In this document: positions 1 through 4,908 of the stretch, piece by piece
Position numbering within the stretch: the first letter of the stretch is position 1
Layout of the letters: the number at the start of each line of letters is the position of its first letter
NCBI GenBank assembly: GCA_018500075.1
Contig: JAHBAN010000051.1
Coordinates: 1-6,024, forward strand
Length of the DNA stretch: 6,024 nt
Origin: Flavobacteriia bacterium
Lineage (GTDB): Bacteria > Bacteroidota > Bacteroidia > Flavobacteriales > Flavobacteriaceae
Direction of reading: 5' to 3'
Notes under the pieces: generated by a model
Databases searched by the model: none
The model's input: the letters and a program-made list of their open reading frames with translations, nothing else
Told to the model about the DNA's origin: nothing
Made by a program: the position numbers and the translations under genes

Positions 1-946
1 CGGCGCTGTCTTCGAGAAAGTGGATCTCGCGGCCACGGTCTGTATGCGGGCTGGCGGCGTCTTGCACCACGGCTGTGACAGGGGCCTGACGCATATAGAT
101 ATCGTCTTTGCCGGCGCGCCCCATCGAGCGCAGAATATCGCGGCAGCGGTCGGTTTGCTCTACGATCAGCTGCATATCTTCGCGCAAGTCGCTGCCTTCG
201 GGAAATTCGTCAAGCAGCTCGACGCTTGTGAGCTTGATTGTGGCGAGAGGGGTGCCCAACTCATGGGCGGCGGCCGCGACCACCCCGCCGAGGTCTGTGA
301 GCTTTTGCTCGCGGGACAGCGCGAGCTGCGCCGCCTGAAACGCCTCGGACATGGCATTGGCGTCGAGCGCGATCCGGCGCACATAGACGCCGAGAAAGGT
401 AACGGCGATTATGACGGCGGCCCATGTGCCGAAGACAAAGATCTCCGGAATGCGCAGGATATAGCCCTGATCGGTGCGCAAAGGATAATAAGACTGGGTG
501 AGGCCCGAGGCGATCAGCACGGTGATCAGCCCCAAAGTGATTGTGCTTTTGGTCGAGAGGACAGCCGCAGAAACGGCGACCGGCCCGACGATCAGAACCG
601 AGAAGGGATTGTTCAGCCCGCCGGCAAGAAAGAGCAGCGCGCCGAGCTGCAACAGATCGAACAGGACCATAAAGAAGTTTTCCCGCTCCGAGAGGCGGCG
701 ATTTTCGGGAAAGACAAACATGGCAATCAGATTGGCCAGAACCGACGCGCCGATCACGAGATAGAACAGGCCCACTTCAAGGCGAAGATTGTAATAGCGC
801 TCGGCCACAAAGAGCGCAGCAAGCTGGCCAAACACGGCGGCCCATCTGAGCCAAATGATGGTGCGCAGGCGAATGTAGCTGCCACGGCGCAAACCCTCGG
901 GGAGGGGGTAGGCCTGAGAGTTGTGAGGCGTATTGTCCGATTGCAT
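1..946 (-). CDS. regB: RegB/PrrB redox-sensing membrane histidine kinase (N-terminal 315 residues, cut by left edge)
   Basis: RegB is the sensor kinase of the RegB/RegA (PrrB/PrrA) system that controls photosynthesis, respiration, carbon and nitrogen fixation genes in Rhodobacteraceae. Translating the minus strand from ATG 946 gives 315 residues with no stop. About six hydrophobic segments fill residues 30-190. The quinone-site motif GGLNNPF is at 109-115. The H-box AAAHELGTPLATIKL has the phosphorylated histidine at 228. The redox-active cysteine sits in DRCRDIL at 268. Against the R. capsulatus residues as I remember them (F112, H225, C265) each is shifted by exactly three, a strong match. 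The C-terminal ATPase domain (N, G boxes) lies outside the window. Upstream of the ATG there is only a weak Shine-Dalgarno sequence, so the exact start is less certain than the identity. It is transcribed divergently from senC. Confidence 0.96.
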   Translation of the reverse strand, partial: MQSDNTPHNSQAYPLPEGLRRGSYIRLRTIIWLRWAAVFGQLAALFVAERYYNLRLEVGLFYLVIGASVLANLIAMFVFPENRRLSERENFFMVLFDLLQLGALLFLAGGLNNPFSVLIVGPVAVSAAVLSTKSTITLGLITVLIASGLTQSYYPLRTDQGYILRIPEIFVFGTWAAVIIAVTFLGVYVRRIALDANAMSEAFQAAQLALSREQKLTDLGGVVAAAAHELGTPLATIKLTSVELLDEFPEGSDLREDMQLIVEQTDRCRDILRSMGRAGKDDIYMRQAPVTAVVQDAASPHTDRGREIHFLEDSA

Positions 947-1017
947 TTTTTGACTGTGAGCCTAAATGGAGAACCAAGGCGCAATCATGCAAAGTATGAA
1001 GTGAAAAAGGAAGACTA
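947..1017. promoter_or_regulatory. regB-senC divergent intergenic region
   Basis: This 71-bp gap separates the divergent regB and senC starts and must carry promoter signals for both. The plus strand shows a good -35-like TTGACT at 950-955, but no matching -10 hexamer at a normal distance. On the minus strand TTGCAT (992-987) is followed at 18 nt by a poor CATTTA. The senC ribosome binding site AAGGAAG is at 1007-1013. RegA autoregulates this region in Rhodobacter, but I see no site here that I can assign to RegA with confidence. The regulatory role is inferred from position. Confidence 0.55.
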
Positions 1018-1647
1018 ATGTCACGGAATTTAGCGATTGGAGCAGCCGCAGCGGCCGGAGCGCTCCTGCTTGGAACCTTTGGATACACATATTTTGCGGG
1101 CGGATCGGACGACGCATTTGCGGAGTGCCGTGTCGGGGCTGTTGCGGGTGGGACATCTGCCATTGGCGGGCCGTTCGAGCTTGTGGACGAGACCGGCAAG
1201 ACCGTGACGGACAAAGACGTGATCACCAAGCCGACGCTGCTTTACTTTGGCTATACCTTCTGCCCCGATGTGTGCCCGCTGGACAGCGCGCGCAATGGCG
1301 AGGCGGCGGTGCTGCTTCAAGAGCGCGGATATGACGTGGGCACAGCGTTTATCTCTATCGACCCCGAGCGCGACACGCCTGAGTCTCTGGCTGAATTTAC
1401 CGATGTGATGCACCCCGAGATGCTCGGGCTGACGGGCAGTGTGGAACAGGTGAAAGCCGCCAGCATGGCCTATCGCACCTATTTCAAGAAGCAGGAGCCT
1501 GAAGAGGGCGACGAATTCTATCTCGTGGATCACTCGACCTTTACCTATCTTGTCACGCCCGAGCAGGGCTTTTTGGACTTTTTCAAGCGTGACGAAAGCC
1601 CCGAGAAGATGGCCGATCGGGTGCAATGCTTTGTGGATAAGCTCTGA
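1018..1647 (+). CDS. senC: SenC/PrrC, Sco1-family membrane-anchored copper/thiol protein
   Basis: This 209-residue protein belongs to the SCO1/SenC thioredoxin-fold family, which delivers copper to the CuA or CuB site of cytochrome oxidase and, as PrrC, has been linked to RegB/RegA signalling. An N-terminal membrane anchor covers about residues 5-27, so the rest should face the periplasm. The copper/redox motif is in FCPDVCP, cysteines 82 and 86, and the third ligand is His172 in DHST. The conserved core from KPTLLYFGYTF through SIDPERDTPE is intact and the length is normal for the family. Further cysteines at 37 and 204 are not part of the known copper site. The start is supported by AAGGAAG six or so bases upstream. 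The gene lies between the divergent regB and the co-directional regA, the classical arrangement. Confidence 0.95.
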   Translation: MSRNLAIGAAAAAGALLLGTFGYTYFAGGSDDAFAECRVGAVAGGTSAIGGPFELVDETGKTVTDKDVITKPTLLYFGYTFCPDVCPLDSARNGEAAVLLQERGYDVGTAFISIDPERDTPESLAEFTDVMHPEMLGLTGSVEQVKAASMAYRTYFKKQEPEEGDEFYLVDHSTFTYLVTPEQGFLDFFKRDESPEKMADRVQCFVDKL

Positions 1648-1664
1648 CAGGGTGGCGGCATTGT

Positions 1665-1693
1665 TTGACGGGGCGCAAGGGGCAAGCTAAGAC
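1665..1693 (+). promoter_or_regulatory. Possible regA promoter
   Basis: TTGACG (1665-1670) matches five of six bases of the -35 consensus. Seventeen bases later comes TAAGAC (1688-1693), a weak -10 element. Transcription would begin near 1700, giving a leader of about 25 bases that keeps the regA ribosome binding site. This would let regA, and the gene abutting it, be transcribed independently of senC. It is judged only from hexamers and spacing, and the -10 match is poor. Confidence 0.35.
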
Positions 1694-1703
1694 TTGTCTC
1701 AGC
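1686..1703. repeat. Imperfect inverted repeat upstream of regA
   Basis: GCTAAGAC (1686-1693) and GTCTCAGC (1696-1703) are inverted copies with a single mismatch. As RNA they would fold into a 7-bp stem (one A-C mismatch) with a CTTG loop. It overlaps the proposed regA -10 and start region, so it could be an operator. No T-tract follows, so it does not look like a terminator of senC. Confidence 0.4.
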
Positions 1704-1709
1704 GCTAAT

Positions 1710-1716
1710 GGGGGAG
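1710..1716 (+). promoter_or_regulatory. Ribosome binding site that decides the regA start
   Basis: GGGGGAG at 1710-1716 ends nine bases before GTG 1726, a good Shine-Dalgarno placement. The upstream in-frame ATG at 1708 overlaps this element and has no purine-rich sequence in front of it (CTCAGCGCTA). This favours the GTG start. Confidence 0.7.
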
Positions 1717-1725
1717 TGTTGCCAC

Positions 1726-2277
1726 GTGTCTGAAGAGCCTCTGGATATCGGGGACGACAAATCCCTTTTGCTTGTTGATGATGACGAGCCGTTTTTGCGG
1801 CGCTTGGCCAAAGCCATGGAAAAGCGCGGATTTGATGTTGAGACAGCCGGATCTGTTGTGGCTGGCAAGGCGATTGCGACGGCCCGCCCGCCGGCCTATG
1901 CGGTCTGTGATTTGCGGCTCGAGGACGGCAACGGCCTCGATGTTGTGGAAGTGATCCGCGAGAAGCGCCCGGACAGCCGCGTTGTTGTGCTTACGGGATA
2001 TGGGGCGATTGCGACGGCTGTTGCGGCTGTCAAGATCGGCGCGACGGATTATCTGAGCAAGCCTGCCGATGCGCGCGATATCACGAACGCGCTTCTGGCC
2101 AATGGCGGAGAGCTGCCGCCGCCGCCCGAAAACCCTATGTCTGCGGACCGTGTGCGCTGGGAGCATATCCAGCGTGTTTATGAGTTGTGTGACCGTAATG
2201 TGAGCGAAACAGCGCGCCGGCTGAATATGCACCGCCGCACGCTTCAGCGCATTCTGGCCAAGCGCAGCCCCAAATAA
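1726..2277 (+). CDS. regA: RegA/PrrA response regulator
   Basis: RegA is the DNA-binding partner of RegB and a global redox regulator. Residue numbers here are from the GTG start (183 aa; R. capsulatus RegA is about 184). The receiver domain has the acidic pocket in VDDDEPF near 18-20, the phospho-acceptor Asp62 in CDLRLEDGNG, the Thr in VVLTGYG near 90, and the Lys in LSKPAD near 112. The proline-rich linker LPPPPENPMSADRVRWEHIQ follows, then a Fis-type helix-turn-helix with NVSETARRLNMHRRTLQRIL near 158-177. Both the linker and the helix-turn-helix are nearly invariant hallmarks of RegA/PrrA/ActR. Starting at ATG 1708 would add six residues (MGECCH) with two cysteines, lacks a ribosome binding site, and would move the aspartate to 68; Rhodobacter RegA has it at 63. 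The next gene begins right after the stop. Confidence 0.96.
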   Translation: MSEEPLDIGDDKSLLLVDDDEPFLRRLAKAMEKRGFDVETAGSVVAGKAIATARPPAYAVCDLRLEDGNGLDVVEVIREKRPDSRVVVLTGYGAIATAVAAVKIGATDYLSKPADARDITNALLANGGELPPPPENPMSADRVRWEHIQRVYELCDRNVSETARRLNMHRRTLQRILAKRSPK

Positions 2278-3336
2278 GTGAGCCGCGCGCCGACAGACCC
2301 CCCAAGCCCCAGCGGCGGGTGGTCCCAGTCTGTGCGCACCTATGAGGGGGCGCGTGTTGTGCCGCCGTGCGGGCGCGACGGGCGCATTCTTTACACCGGT
2401 GTTTTTGACCGGGAGGGGGCGCTTTTGCCTATGGCCGCGACATGGCGGCGGGACGCGCTGATCACCTTGGCGCCCGACTGGCCCGAAACCGCCGGGGCGC
2501 GGCTTGCGGGTCAGTGGCTTTGGGGCGGGGTGCTTTACCATCATTTCGGACATTTCCAGATGCAGAGCCTCGCGCGGCTTTGGGCGATGCGCCGGTATCG
2601 CGACGAGATTGCGGGGGTTGTTTTTGTCACGCCGGGGCAGGCCGAGCTGCTGCCTTTTGCGCGCGACTATCTGCGCCTTTTGATCGGGGATGTGCCTGTG
2701 CGCGTTCTGACGGATGTCACCGATGTGGAGAGGCTTGTTGTGCCGGGGCAGGGGTTTGGACTTGGCAAGATAGCCTCTGGCACGCGGGTTTTCCGGCGGT
2801 TTGTGGCGGCAGAATTTGCCCGCGAGATTGCCGCCGAGGGGCCACAAGACCTGTTTGTCTCGCGCTCGCGGCAGTCTTTGGACAAGGGCGGCTTTGTGGG
2901 GGAAGAGCTTCTGGACGCGCGGATGGCGGCGGCGGGCTATACTGTCTTCTGGCCCGAGGAACACGGGCTGCAAGAACAGATTGCCCGCTATAAGGCGGCG
3001 CGGCGTATTGTGGCGCTGGACGGCTCGGCGCTTCATCTGGTTGCGATGGTGGCGCGGGGCGAGCAGAAAGCGGCTGTTATCCTGCGCCGCGAGCGGGTGG
3101 CGAGCCGCTCGCTGCGGCGGCATATGGCGGCGTTTATGGGCGCAAAGCCGCTCACGATCAACGCGCTGCGTGACGGCTCTGAAGTGAGCTTTGGCAAAAA
3201 ACGCGCGATCAGTGCGCTTGACTTTGAGGCAATCGGGCGGCTTCTGAAGCGGCACGGGTTTATCAAGCGCAGCCTTGACTGGGGGCCGCTCACGCAGGCC
3301 GAGCTTGATGTGATCAGCGCAAATCATAGCGCATGA
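2278..3336 (+). CDS. Glycosyltransferase family 61-like (DUF563) protein
   Basis: This 352-residue protein resembles the GT61/DUF563 glycosyltransferases, which in bacteria are mostly found in capsule, exopolysaccharide or lipopolysaccharide synthesis. What can be seen is the family-like HHFGHFQMQSLARLW segment at 88-102, a central LFVSRSRQ strand at 192-199, and a C-terminal block GYTVFWPEEHGLQEQIARYK at 220-239 followed by ALDGSALHLVAM at 246-257, where the family normally has its conserved G-x-G/S-A segment. No signal peptide or membrane segment is seen, so it is probably cytoplasmic. Donor and acceptor sugars cannot be predicted. The GTG start abuts the regA stop and has no clear Shine-Dalgarno of its own, so it is probably translated by coupling to regA; a later start is possible because the first 20 residues look unstructured. 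The last 23 bases overlap the convergent acetyltransferase gene. Confidence 0.75.
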   Translation: MSRAPTDPPSPSGGWSQSVRTYEGARVVPPCGRDGRILYTGVFDREGALLPMAATWRRDALITLAPDWPETAGARLAGQWLWGGVLYHHFGHFQMQSLARLWAMRRYRDEIAGVVFVTPGQAELLPFARDYLRLLIGDVPVRVLTDVTDVERLVVPGQGFGLGKIASGTRVFRRFVAAEFAREIAAEGPQDLFVSRSRQSLDKGGFVGEELLDARMAAAGYTVFWPEEHGLQEQIARYKAARRIVALDGSALHLVAMVARGEQKAAVILRRERVASRSLRRHMAAFMGAKPLTINALRDGSEVSFGKKRAISALDFEAIGRLLKRHGFIKRSLDWGPLTQAELDVISANHSA

Positions 3337-3769
3337 AGAGGCGCTCCGGCGTGCGGCGGTAAGGCTCGAACCCGCGGGATTTGTAGTAGATCAACCCGCC
3401 TTCATTTTGCAAAAGCACCGTGGCGTTGACCCAGCGATAGCCAAGCGCGCAGGCCGCCTTGCGGCTGTGCTCAAACAGCGCGGAGCCGATGCCAAGCTGG
3501 GTTTTGCCGCTGCGGGTGAATGTGGCGATGTTGCAGGTGTCGGATGGCAGCTTAGCGTGTGGCTCGATCGACTGGAGGCCAAGCGCGGTGCCGCTGTCAT
3601 CTTCGGCCATGAAAACGGCGCTTTGGGCCGGGTTAGAGCCTATCCAGTTGCTCATTTCGCTGCGCGACAGCGGCTCTGTCATGGCGGTCGTGCCGCCTGT
3701 GGCGATGATTGCGTTGAGCAGATCGGCGAGGGCGCGGGCATCGGCCTTTGTGGCGCGGCGCAGGTGCAT
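3314..3769 (-). CDS. GNAT-family N-acetyltransferase
   Basis: This 151-residue protein is the size of a single GNAT domain, which transfers an acetyl group from acetyl-CoA to an amine. The N-terminal LRRATKADARALADLLNAII is the usual first strand and helix. The acetyl-CoA pyrophosphate-binding loop appears as QLGIGSALFEHSRKAA (91-106), matching Q/R-x-x-G-x-G/A. The C-terminal motif is NEGGLIYYKSRGFEPYRR (122-139), with the N and YY...GF residues typical of the family. The substrate cannot be told from the sequence. Its ATG shares one base with the stop of the HD-domain gene upstream (TAATG), so the two form a translationally coupled pair. Its 3' end overlaps the end of the convergent glycosyltransferase gene by 23 bases. 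Confidence 0.88.
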   Translation of the reverse strand: MHLRRATKADARALADLLNAIIATGGTTAMTEPLSRSEMSNWIGSNPAQSAVFMAEDDSGTALGLQSIEPHAKLPSDTCNIATFTRSGKTQLGIGSALFEHSRKAACALGYRWVNATVLLQNEGGLIYYKSRGFEPYRRTPERLFMRYDLR

Positions 3770-4377
3770 TATCCGATCTCGGCGAGCAGCGCCTTGTGGC
3801 GCGCTGTGAAGGCCTCGCGGACCTGAAGGGGCGGGCGCAGGGAAATGCTGTGGCCCTGAAGAACAGAAGGATCAGCCTTGCCAAAAAGCCTGTCGGATTC
3901 AGCCACCGAAAAGCCCGCGATCTCTGTGGCCTCGAGCCAGGCCGAAAGCGTGTCGGCTTTCTTGATTTGCGTTTTGATCAGGGTGGGGGTTTTGGCGGGC
4001 AGGCCGAAGCGGATATGGATGGCGGCTGTCAGGCGCTCGTCAAGCTCCTCATAGCCCGGACCCACCGCGTTTTTCACCGGGGAGATCATATCGCCGATGA
4101 CATATTCGGGCGCATCATGCAGCAGGGCGGCGAGCCGCCATTTTGGCTCGGTCGAGGGCACGAGCCGGCCGAACAGCGCCTCGACAAGCAACGAATGCTC
4201 GGCGACGGAATAGGCGTAGTCGCCCTTGGTCTGGCCATTCCAGCGGGCGACAAAGGCAAGGCCGTGGGCGATATCCTCGATTTCGATATCCATGGGTGTC
4301 GGATCGAGCAGATCAAGCCTGCGACCCGAGAGCATACGCTGCCACGCGCGGGCTTGTTTTGGTTTTGATTTTGCCAT
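3769..4377 (-). CDS. HD-domain phosphohydrolase, YfbR (5'-deoxynucleotidase)-like
   Basis: From ATG 4377 this gives 202 residues of the HD metal-dependent phosphohydrolase superfamily. The metal ligands appear as His61 in SVAEHSLLVE, His87-Asp88 in LLHDAPEYVIGDM, and Asp142 in KKADTLSAWLE. The run HDAPEYVIGDMISPVK closely resembles the E. coli YfbR segment HDASEVLTGDLPTPVK, including the glutamate three residues after HD, and an Arg-Trp pair at 45-46 recalls the substrate-pocket pair of YfbR. YfbR removes phosphate from deoxynucleoside 5'-monophosphates; that activity is plausible here but inferred. Ligand spacing is shorter than in YfbR and about 35 residues precede the domain, so substrate may differ. 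An in-frame ATG at 4419 would add 14 residues, but the 4377 start has the stronger ribosome binding site. It is the first gene of a pair with the GNAT gene. Confidence 0.85.
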   Translation of the reverse strand: MAKSKPKQARAWQRMLSGRRLDLLDPTPMDIEIEDIAHGLAFVARWNGQTKGDYAYSVAEHSLLVEALFGRLVPSTEPKWRLAALLHDAPEYVIGDMISPVKNAVGPGYEELDERLTAAIHIRFGLPAKTPTLIKTQIKKADTLSAWLEATEIAGFSVAESDRLFGKADPSVLQGHSISLRPPLQVREAFTARHKALLAEIG

Positions 4378-4384
4378 TATTCGG

Positions 4385-4391
4385 CCCCCTT
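4385..4391 (-). promoter_or_regulatory. Ribosome binding site favouring the 4377 start of the HD-domain gene
   Basis: On the minus strand AAGGGGG (4391-4385) lies seven bases before ATG 4377. The alternative ATG 4419 has a weaker TAGGA a few bases ahead of it, so that longer form is not excluded. Confidence 0.6.
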
Positions 4392-4413
4392 GACTGACTG
4401 CGCCCTTTTCTTG

Positions 4414-4443
4414 CCACATTTAAATCCTATTGTAAGGATGTGG
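4414..4443. repeat. Interrupted inverted repeat in the divergent gap
   Basis: CCACAT (4414-4419) is the exact inverse complement of ATGTGG (4438-4443). Nested inside, ATCCT (4424-4428) inverts to AGGAT (4435-4439). As RNA, CCAC with GTGG plus ATCCT with AGGAT make a nine-pair stem with a six-base bulge (4418-4423) and an ATTGTA loop. It lies between the divergent starts at 4377 and 4512, where an operator would be expected. It also covers the alternative ATG 4419 of the HD-domain gene. No T-tract is present. Confidence 0.5.
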
Positions 4444-4463
4444 TCGGGAAAAACTGACCCAAA

Positions 4464-4481
4464 GGGCCAATCAATAGGCCC
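4464..4481. repeat. Short GC-rich inverted repeat upstream of the small exported protein gene
   Basis: GGGCC (4464-4468) and GGCCC (4477-4481) are perfect inverse complements around an eight-base AT-rich spacer AATCAATA. It lies 30 bases before the 4512 start. Together with a four-base pair GGTC/GACC (4442-4445, 4456-4459) it makes this leader rich in small dyads. No T-tract follows on either strand. I see no convincing -35/-10 pair in the 4378-4511 gap. Confidence 0.35.
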
Positions 4482-4511
4482 GATTTTGAGAGTAGCATCG
4501 AGGAGCTTGAT

Positions 4512-4829
4512 ATGATCGAGCGATTTTACACACGGCGTATGTTTGCGCTGTTTCTGGGCTGTGCAGCGGTCCTGACCTCCCTTCCGGCTTATGCAGACGA
4601 AAGCTGCACCATACGCGAGCGTATGGTAGAGCGGCTGCAAGACACTTTTCACGAAAACCTTGCGGGTGGCGGGCTTCATGGCACGGCCGCTGTTGTGGAA
4701 GTCTGGGCCTCTGCAGAGACAGGCACGTTTACTGTGATCAGCACAGACACAGCCGGGCAGTCCTGTATTCTGGCAACCGGAACCCATTGGCAGGGCGTGT
4801 CGCGCGTGACAAAGGCCTCCGGCGTTTAA
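4512..4829 (+). CDS. Small exported protein with a cysteine pair, function unknown
   Basis: This 105-residue protein begins with a clear signal peptide: basic residues (ERFYTRR), a hydrophobic core at about 10-24, and a signal peptidase I site AYA|DE after residue 28. The mature protein would be about 77 residues in the periplasm. It carries two cysteines, Cys32 near the new N-terminus and Cys85 in SCILATG, well placed for a disulfide. The stretch VVEVWASAETGTFTVISTDTAGQSCILATG recalls a small secreted protein type that is common in Alphaproteobacteria (pattern VVE-x-x-AS-x-ETGTWT ... C-x-x-A-x-G) and has no assigned role. AGGAG at 4501-4505 lies six bases before the ATG and supports the start. 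The cysteine inside the signal core (GCAA) does not form a proper lipobox. I do not recognise a specific function. Confidence 0.75.
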   Translation: MIERFYTRRMFALFLGCAAVLTSLPAYADESCTIRERMVERLQDTFHENLAGGGLHGTAAVVEVWASAETGTFTVISTDTAGQSCILATGTHWQGVSRVTKASGV

Positions 4830-4840
4830 GTATGGCGCGG

Positions 4841-4858
4841 GCGCTTGATTGCGCTTGA
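4841..4858 (+). repeat. Tandem direct repeat GCGCTTGA x2 upstream of ahcY
   Basis: GCGCTTGA occurs exactly at 4841-4848 and 4851-4858, separated by TT, so the copies are ten bases apart, about one turn of the helix. The copies also contain -35-like TTGATT (4845-4850) and TTGAAC (4855-4860). GATAAC (4870-4875) is a possible -10 for the first, but at a long 19-base spacing. The position suggests a binding site or promoter part for ahcY; this is inference. Confidence 0.4.
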
Positions 4859-4866
4859 ACAGATAA

Positions 4867-4908
4867 GGTGATAACTGCCAGCCAAATTGGCTTATTATAG
4901 GTATCACC
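4867..4908 (+). promoter_or_regulatory. Nested inverted repeat forming the ahcY leader
   Basis: GGTGATA (4867-4873) is the exact inverse complement of TATCACC (4902-4908), which ends at the base before the ahcY ATG. Nested inside, AGCCAA (4880-4885) inverts to TTGGCT (4887-4892). As RNA this gives a 7-bp closing stem, internal loops, and a 5-bp hairpin with an AAT loop. The weak ribosome binding site ATAGG (4897-4901) lies in the 3' internal loop, seven bases before the ATG, so folding could limit initiation. A -10-like TATTAT (4893-4898) also falls here. It does not match the SAH riboswitch pattern as I remember it. The function is inferred. Confidence 0.45.

Noticed and set aside
950..978. 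senC promoter built on TTGACT at 950-955
   Set aside because: At spacings of 16-18 bases the sequence is AACCAA, ACCAAG or CCAAGG, none resembling a -10 element, so it was not listed as a separate promoter.
20..1018. Plus-strand open frame of 332 codons
   Set aside because: It lies antisense to regB, whose minus-strand frame has all RegB signature motifs. The plus frame has a low-complexity, charged composition with no recognisable domain and runs across the intergenic region into the senC start.
1030..1626. Minus-strand open frame of 198 codons opposite senC
   Set aside because: It is a shadow of the clearly conserved SenC reading frame and has no recognisable motif.
1705..3327. Minus-strand open frame of 540 codons
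   Set aside because: It is antisense to both regA and the glycosyltransferase. The Arg/His/Pro-rich product is typical of a GC-rich shadow frame, and it has no domain or ribosome binding site.
3748..4368. Plus-strand open frame of 206 codons opposite the HD-domain gene
   Set aside because: The minus-strand frame carries complete HD-family motifs; the plus frame is its antisense shadow.
4545..4575. Lipoprotein signal in the small exported protein
   Set aside because: The cysteine at residue 17 is preceded by F-L-G, not a proper lipobox, and the hydrophobic core continues to a good signal peptidase I site after residue 28.
4839..4856. Rho-independent terminator after the small exported protein gene
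   Set aside because: GCGC-TTGATT-GCGC can form only a four-pair stem plus wobbles and has no following T-tract.
4839..4908. SAH or SAM-II class riboswitch before ahcY
   Set aside because: The GTGATAA stretch at 4868-4874 faintly recalls part of SAM-II, but I cannot find the required upstream stem and pseudoknot, nor the conserved SAH riboswitch core. It is kept only as an unassigned nested repeat.
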